DNA from: Alcanivorax sp.
GTDB lineage: Bacteria; Pseudomonadota; Gammaproteobacteria; Pseudomonadales; Alcanivoracaceae
Assembly: GCF_002726155.1 (NCBI RefSeq)
Contig: NZ_PBSH01000032.1
Location: 45,279 to 109,278, forward strand
DNA length: 64,000 nt
Reading direction: 5' to 3'
Shown: piece by piece, positions 60,334-64,000 of the stretch
How the letters are laid out: each line of letters begins with the position of its first letter
Position numbering within the stretch: the first letter of the stretch is position 1
Translations under genes and position numbers: made by a program
The notes under the pieces: generated by a model
What the model was told of the DNA's origin: nothing
Database searches by the model: none
The model's input: the letters and a program-made list of their open reading frames with translations, nothing else

Positions 60334-61047
60334 GTGACCGTTTCTTATATCGCACCGCAGTGGCAGTCCCGTCTTGACCGCAATGGCATGGCCGGATTCG
60401 ATCTCATGTGGGCACTACCCACCGAGTGGGTTGAAACACCAAATTATCGTCGCGGCGGATGGAGCGGTGTGACCCGGCATCAGCTGGATGATGGTCAGTG
60501 GATTTACGTCAAACGCCAGCAGAATCAATTCCGACGCATGGCTTGTAAACCCTGGCAAATGCGGCCCACTTACTTTCATGAATTTAGGGCGTTGCAGCGC
60601 CTTCAGTCCGCCGCCATTCCGGTGGTGGAATGGCTTTATTACGGCGAGCGCGACGGTGCAGCAATACTGGTGACGCTGGCGCCGCCAGGCTATGTGGACC
60701 TGGCTTGCTTTGCCAAGACCCAGGACGATGCGCAATTACGGATAGTGATGATGCGCCTGTTGCGTGTGCTGCACAGTTTGCACCGCAACCGCTGGCAGCA
60801 TGGCGCCTGCTATCCAGCTCATGTGCTGGTGCATCCGGTGTCACTGGATATCGTGCTGCTGGATCTCGAACGCTTTCGCCAGCGTTTCAGTGTGGCTGCC
60901 GCCGCCCGTTCCGATTTTTCCCAATTGCTGCGTCGCAGCCATTTCCTGTCGCCGGCTATTCGCGCTCATCTGCATGCATTGCATGAGAGGGCCGGTCGCC
61001 GTGACGCCTCCGCACTCCCCTTACACAGAGATCCCCGTCATGCTTGA
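60334..61047 (+). CDS. InaA/WaaP-type lipopolysaccharide kinase-like protein
   Basis: This 237-residue cytoplasmic protein has the Kdo/WaaP (InaA) kinase fold related to RIO and protein kinases. It begins GFDLMWALPTEWVETPNYRRGG and shows a Lys-region YVKRQQNQFRR, HEFRALQRLQSAAIPVVEWLYYG, the catalytic-region HGACYPAHVLVHP and DLERFRQRFS (metal-site Asp). This suggests phosphorylation of lipid A core sugars or a related glycolipid. The GTG at 60334 sits just after GAGGAGGT. It overlaps the methyltransferase gene. Confidence 0.85.
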   Translation: MTVSYIAPQWQSRLDRNGMAGFDLMWALPTEWVETPNYRRGGWSGVTRHQLDDGQWIYVKRQQNQFRRMACKPWQMRPTYFHEFRALQRLQSAAIPVVEWLYYGERDGAAILVTLAPPGYVDLACFAKTQDDAQLRIVMMRLLRVLHSLHRNRWQHGACYPAHVLVHPVSLDIVLLDLERFRQRFSVAAAARSDFSQLLRRSHFLSPAIRAHLHALHERAGRRDASALPLHRDPRHA

Positions 61048-61693
61048 TGATGTTGTTGCGCTGTCCCGAGACCGGGTCAAGATGGATGAGAAAACAGTAT
61101 TGCGTTATGCCAACCGGAAGCCGGCCAAACACGCTGCGGAAATGGCGCTGGTTGAGCGTTCCATGCCAGACCTGCCTGCCGGTGCCCGCGTGCTGGACGC
61201 TCCCTGTGGTGCTGGTCGCCTTAGCCTGTGGATGGCTCAGCAAGGCTGGGACGTATCCGCCATGGATCTGGGTAGTGCTGCTGCGGACTTTACCCGGAAA
61301 TTACTGACCGATAATGCATTGTCGGGTGAGGTAGACGTTGGCGATGTTTTTGCCATGCCCTGGGAGCGTCGGGAATTTAAATTGGTGGTGTGTTTTCGTT
61401 TGATTCACCATTTTCCGGATGCGCAAATCCGTGAAAAATTATTGACCGAATTGGCCCGGGTAGCGGATCAGCACTTGCTGGTGTCGTACCTTTCTCCCTG
61501 GTCTTATACTGGCCTGAAACGCTGGTTGAGATATCGACTCACGGGGCGTCGTAGCCGGCAGAACCATACATCGTTGACTGAATTGCAATCTGTGCTTGAG
61601 CCACTGGGGTTTATTCTGGCAAGGGATGTTGCGCAGCGGCGTTACTTCCATGCGCTGCACATGGCGTACTTTATTCGTGTGAGTAACCGGTGA
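61040..61693 (+). CDS. SAM-dependent class I methyltransferase
   Basis: This protein of about 217 residues has a Rossmann methyltransferase domain: ARVLDAPCGAGRLSLWMAQQGW (motif I, SAM-binding), DLGSAAADFTRK (motif II) and LVVCFRLIHHFPD (motif IV region). No close functional assignment is possible; it may act on the LPS-kinase product or a related envelope glycolipid since it overlaps that gene. The start is uncertain: the ATG at 61040 overlaps the previous stop by eight bases, while a GTG at 61001 with GAGAGG upstream would add 13 residues. Confidence 0.82.
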   Translation: MLDDVVALSRDRVKMDEKTVLRYANRKPAKHAAEMALVERSMPDLPAGARVLDAPCGAGRLSLWMAQQGWDVSAMDLGSAAADFTRKLLTDNALSGEVDVGDVFAMPWERREFKLVVCFRLIHHFPDAQIREKLLTELARVADQHLLVSYLSPWSYTGLKRWLRYRLTGRRSRQNHTSLTELQSVLEPLGFILARDVAQRRYFHALHMAYFIRVSNR

Positions 61694-61743
61694 AGCGGAG
61701 CGCTTGATCGCCTTTGTACACCCTCCGGTGTGATAACCGCAAC

Positions 61744-61780
61744 AGCCCGCGCCGGTAATCCGGGCGCGGGCTCTTTTTTT
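61744..61780 (+). terminator. Rho-independent terminator after the methyltransferase gene
   Basis: AGCCCGCGCC and GGCGCGGGCT form a ten-pair perfect stem with a nine-base loop and are followed by CTTTTTTT. Confidence 0.93.
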
Positions 61781-61829
61781 ACCTGCTTGTTAGTAGTGCA
61801 CCAATACTCGGTGTGTTCGGCAGCGGTAT

Positions 61830-62696
61830 TCAAGCTGCCCGGATATTTTTCTTTGGCTCGGGCAGGCTCTTACGCCATTCTTCAATCAGCGCACTGTTGT
61901 CGTCGTCCCAGGGGTGGAAGCCGGGTTTCAGGTAGCTGAACCAGGCGGGGATTATGCTGCTGATCACGCCTCTGTAGCCAAACCCTTTCCACAGCCCTTT
62001 GGCTAGGGTGAGAGGTTTACGGTGGACATTGTCTCGCTTGAGCATCTGCCAGGTGAAGTAGCTGGAGAAGCCGATCAGGTAGGCAGTGCTGGAGAGGAAC
62101 AGGCGCTGGCGTTCCAGGTAGTTACCGTTCACGTCCGTGTACAGGTCGTAGGCCACGGCCTTGTGTTCGGTTTCTTCAATGGCGTGCCAAACCCACAGGT
62201 CGCGTACCGCCGGGTCCATCTTTTTCATCAGGTCCGGGCGGCGCAGGATGGCGTCGGCCAGAATGGCAGTAAAGTGCTCCAGGCCGGCGGTGGCCGCCAG
62301 CTGCTGGCGTTTGCTCATGTATTTGCGGGCACCGGCCAGCAGCTTGTTGGTGACACCCAGAGCATGGGCAACGATGTCGTCATATTTGCCATCGGCAATC
62401 AGGTCATTGAAGGCCTGATGTTCCAGGGAGTGCATGGCTTCCTGGCCAATAAAGCCGGAAATATCCTTCTGGCGATCCTTGTCCTCTACCTGGTCGCGCA
62501 GGGCACGCACAGAATCCACGAAGAAACGTTCACCGTCGGGAAAGGTCAGCGACAGGATATTCAGCAGATGGGTCAGCACCGGGTCGTTATCAAACCAGTA
62601 ATCATCGTGCTGTATGCCATCGAAGGAAAACCCCATACGGCGGGGTACGATGGGCACAACCGGTGCCTCATGTTTTTTTGTCAGCGGCAATTTCAT
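61830..62696 (-). CDS. Predicted metal-dependent hydrolase (COG3687)
   Basis: This 288-residue protein of the PF10118/COG3687 family has a mostly helical di-metal-type fold with conserved acidic and His residues: DDYWFDNDPVLTHLLNILSLTFPDGERFF, ISGFIGQEAMHSLEHQAFND (Glu/His) and VWHAIEETEHKAVAYDLYT. Its substrate is unknown; members are common in lipid- and hydrocarbon-using bacteria. The ATG at 62696 has GGAGCC upstream. It is divergent from an AraC regulator with 95 bp between starts, suggesting the regulator controls it. Confidence 0.88.
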   Translation of the reverse strand: MKLPLTKKHEAPVVPIVPRRMGFSFDGIQHDDYWFDNDPVLTHLLNILSLTFPDGERFFVDSVRALRDQVEDKDRQKDISGFIGQEAMHSLEHQAFNDLIADGKYDDIVAHALGVTNKLLAGARKYMSKRQQLAATAGLEHFTAILADAILRRPDLMKKMDPAVRDLWVWHAIEETEHKAVAYDLYTDVNGNYLERQRLFLSSTAYLIGFSSYFTWQMLKRDNVHRKPLTLAKGLWKGFGYRGVISSIIPAWFSYLKPGFHPWDDDNSALIEEWRKSLPEPKKNIRAA

Positions 62697-62791
62697 GTTG
62701 GCTCCTGGCGCAAATGCCATTGGTGACATTGCTCAATGACAACTACTATGCAGGCAGGGATAACCAAGTTCTTGTCGTGGAGGGCCAACAA

Positions 62792-63829
62792 ATGGTGAGT
62801 TCGGGCCGCACCTGGGGAAATGCCGGGGTGCCGGGCATCTATGTGGTGCTGTTGTACGACCTGTTGGTGGCCCTGAAGCTGGATGCGCCGGCCCTGCTGG
62901 TGGGGTTGGGGGTGAGTCGGGATGAGCTGCTGGCGGTGGATCGCCGGGTCTCCATGTCCCTGGCCCAGACAGTGGCCGAGCGCGGGGTTGAAATGGTGGG
63001 GGACCGTGGCCTGGGGTTTCGCTATGCCCGCGCCATGAGCATTACCCTGCATGGCCCGGTGGGGCTGTTGGCCCTGTCCAGCGCCAGCGCTCAGGATGCC
63101 CTTGATGCGGCTTGCCGGTTTCTCGGCCTGCGCGCCCCGTTTCTGGAAATTCATCAGGCCCGCCATGCAGACCGGGCCCATCTTCAATTACGCAGCACCC
63201 GCCCGTTAGGGGTGGCCCATGATTTTATTATCGAAGCCATGCTGGTGGGGCTGGCGTTCATGATCGAGCAGCTGTTGGAGAGCCTGCCGGAGGGGCTGGA
63301 GATTCACCGTCGCGGGCCCGCGCCGGCCTGGCTGGCGGCGCTGCGGGACGATGTAGGGGTGCCGGTGCGGTTTGATCAGTCGGAAGACGCGCTGGTGTTC
63401 CCCTTGTCTGCGCTGGAGGCGCGGCCGCGGCTGGCGGACCCGCAGGTGGCAGCGATTGCCCGGGAGCAGTGCGAGATGGAGTTTCGTCAGTGGCGCACGG
63501 AAGAAGATGGCGTGATGGCGGAGCGTATCCGCGCAGCGTTGCAGGACCATGCGGCGCCGTTGCCGTCGCTTGAATGCATGGCGAATCGGCTGGCGGTGTC
63601 TGCCCGCACTCTGAAGCGTCACTTGCAGCAGGTCGGGTTGAGCTATCGCCAGTTGCAGGACGAAGAGCGCTATCGGCAGGCTTGCCGCTTGTTGGGGAAG
63701 GCGGAGCAGAGTATCAGCGAGGTGGCTTATCATCTTGGTTACAATGATGTGGCGAACTTTTCCAAGGCGTTCAAGCGCTGGAGTGGACTGACTCCGAAGG
63801 GCTATCGGGAGCAACACTCGTGGGTGTGA
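62792..63829 (+). CDS. AraC-family regulator with PF12625-type N-terminal domain
   Basis: This 345-residue transcription factor has an N-terminal arabinose-binding-like domain of the PF12625 type (about residues 20-210, with LGVSRDELLAVDRRVS and ALSSASAQDALDAACRFLGLRAP) and a C-terminal double helix-turn-helix (LECMANRLAVSARTLKRHL and ISEVAYHLGYNDVANFSKAF). The ATG at 62792, preceded by GGAGGG, gives the usual domain start; the track's version adds 43 codons overlapping the divergent gene. Regulators of this type are often next to lipid or fatty-acid genes, so control of the hydrolase is inferred. Confidence 0.9.
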   Translation: MVSSGRTWGNAGVPGIYVVLLYDLLVALKLDAPALLVGLGVSRDELLAVDRRVSMSLAQTVAERGVEMVGDRGLGFRYARAMSITLHGPVGLLALSSASAQDALDAACRFLGLRAPFLEIHQARHADRAHLQLRSTRPLGVAHDFIIEAMLVGLAFMIEQLLESLPEGLEIHRRGPAPAWLAALRDDVGVPVRFDQSEDALVFPLSALEARPRLADPQVAAIAREQCEMEFRQWRTEEDGVMAERIRAALQDHAAPLPSLECMANRLAVSARTLKRHLQQVGLSYRQLQDEERYRQACRLLGKAEQSISEVAYHLGYNDVANFSKAFKRWSGLTPKGYREQHSWV

Positions 63830-63831
63830 GG

Positions 63832-63986
63832 CGCGAGTAACGAGTTTCGCGTTGCGAAGATCAAAACCTTTACAGGCCAGGCGCTTCGGTTTTTGCTTTT
63901 CGAAACTCGAAACTCGAAACTCGAAACTCGAAACTCGAAACTCGAAACTCGAAACTCGAAACTCGAAACTCGAAACTCGAAACTCG
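63832..63986. repeat. GAGTNNC heptad element with expanded (CGAAACT) tandem array
   Basis: A left arm GCGAGTAACGAGTTTCGCG (63833 onward) and a central segment (CAAAACC ... CTTCGGTTTTTG) match the element upstream of rpe. The right arm has expanded into about 12 exact tandem copies of CGAAACT (63901-63986). It may continue past the window edge, since the sequence then changes to GTAGGTCTTGCCCCC. Confidence 0.8.
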
Positions 63987-64000
63987 TAGGTCTTGCCCCC

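Noticed and set aside
63901-63986. Possible CRISPR array at the right end
   Set aside because: The unit is only seven bases with no spacers and no cas genes nearby; it is a simple tandem array.
1-64000. tRNA, rRNA, tmRNA or riboswitch genes
   Set aside because: I looked for cloverleaf-like ends and known leader motifs by eye in the larger gaps and saw none; a covariance search would be needed to exclude small RNAs.

Overview
The window looks like chromosomal DNA of a marine gammaproteobacterium close to Alcanivorax/Alloalcanivorax. This is inferred from gene order and protein character, not from a search. Blocks typical of pseudomonads and relatives are present: lptD-surA-pdxA-ksgA-apaG-apaH; amgK-murU; trpE-trpG-trpD-trpC-vfr-osmC-speD-coq7; and aroQ-accB-accC-prmA-DUF3426-dusB-fis-purH-purD followed by a RetS-like hybrid kinase. 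No tRNA, rRNA, intact insertion sequence, prophage or CRISPR array was seen.

Layout. 1-909 is the end of an EamA permease cut by the window edge. 927-5819 is the SpoVR / YeaH / PrkA stress trio on the minus strand. 6157-13007 is the outer-membrane biogenesis and housekeeping operon. 13097-15601 holds peptidoglycan-recycling amgK-murU and rpe. 15787-19500 is a mixed region with an NlpC/P60 lipoprotein, two AT-richer orphan genes, an HD hydrolase and an HxlR regulator; its non-coding stretches are rich in repeats. 19751-22678 holds an old-yellow-enzyme reductase and an MFS permease. 22832-29739 is a respiratory block: cyoABCD, SURF1 and a RegB/RegA redox two-component pair, with a perfect FNR/ANR-type box upstream. 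29893-31778 holds small conserved genes. 32109-39563 is the tryptophan, Vfr, OsmC, SpeD and Coq7 block. 39702-41183 is a Ycf46-like AAA+ ATPase. 41276-54510 is the minus-strand RetS-like to aroQ block. 54781-56661 is dsbD. 57003-61693 is a PmrA/PmrB-like two-component system, a DUF2333 protein and an LPS-kinase/methyltransferase pair preceded by a PmrA-box-like motif. 61830-63829 is a COG3687 hydrolase divergent from an AraC regulator.

The most unusual content lies between the genes. (1) At least ten junctions carry degenerate 7-bp-period repeats of the ACGCNNC type, usually as two inverted arrays; one array forms codons in the surA signal peptide. (2) A related GAGTNNC family occurs twice and has expanded to about 12 copies of CGAAACT at the right end. 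(3) REP-like inverted pairs (GTAGGAGC...) have perfect arms of up to 35 bp. (4) A 164-bp MITE-like element supplies the SURF1 stop codon and ends just before regB. (5) A long inverted repeat encloses a 35-bp near-copy of the neighbouring HD-hydrolase gene. (6) Near-identical GAGGCCGCG terminators recur through the window.

Functionally the window links envelope assembly, aerobic respiration with redox control, amino-acid, purine and fatty-acid biosynthesis, and several regulatory systems (RetS-like, RegBA, PmrAB-like, Vfr, Fis). All homology statements come from reading the sequence and general family knowledge; no database was consulted.
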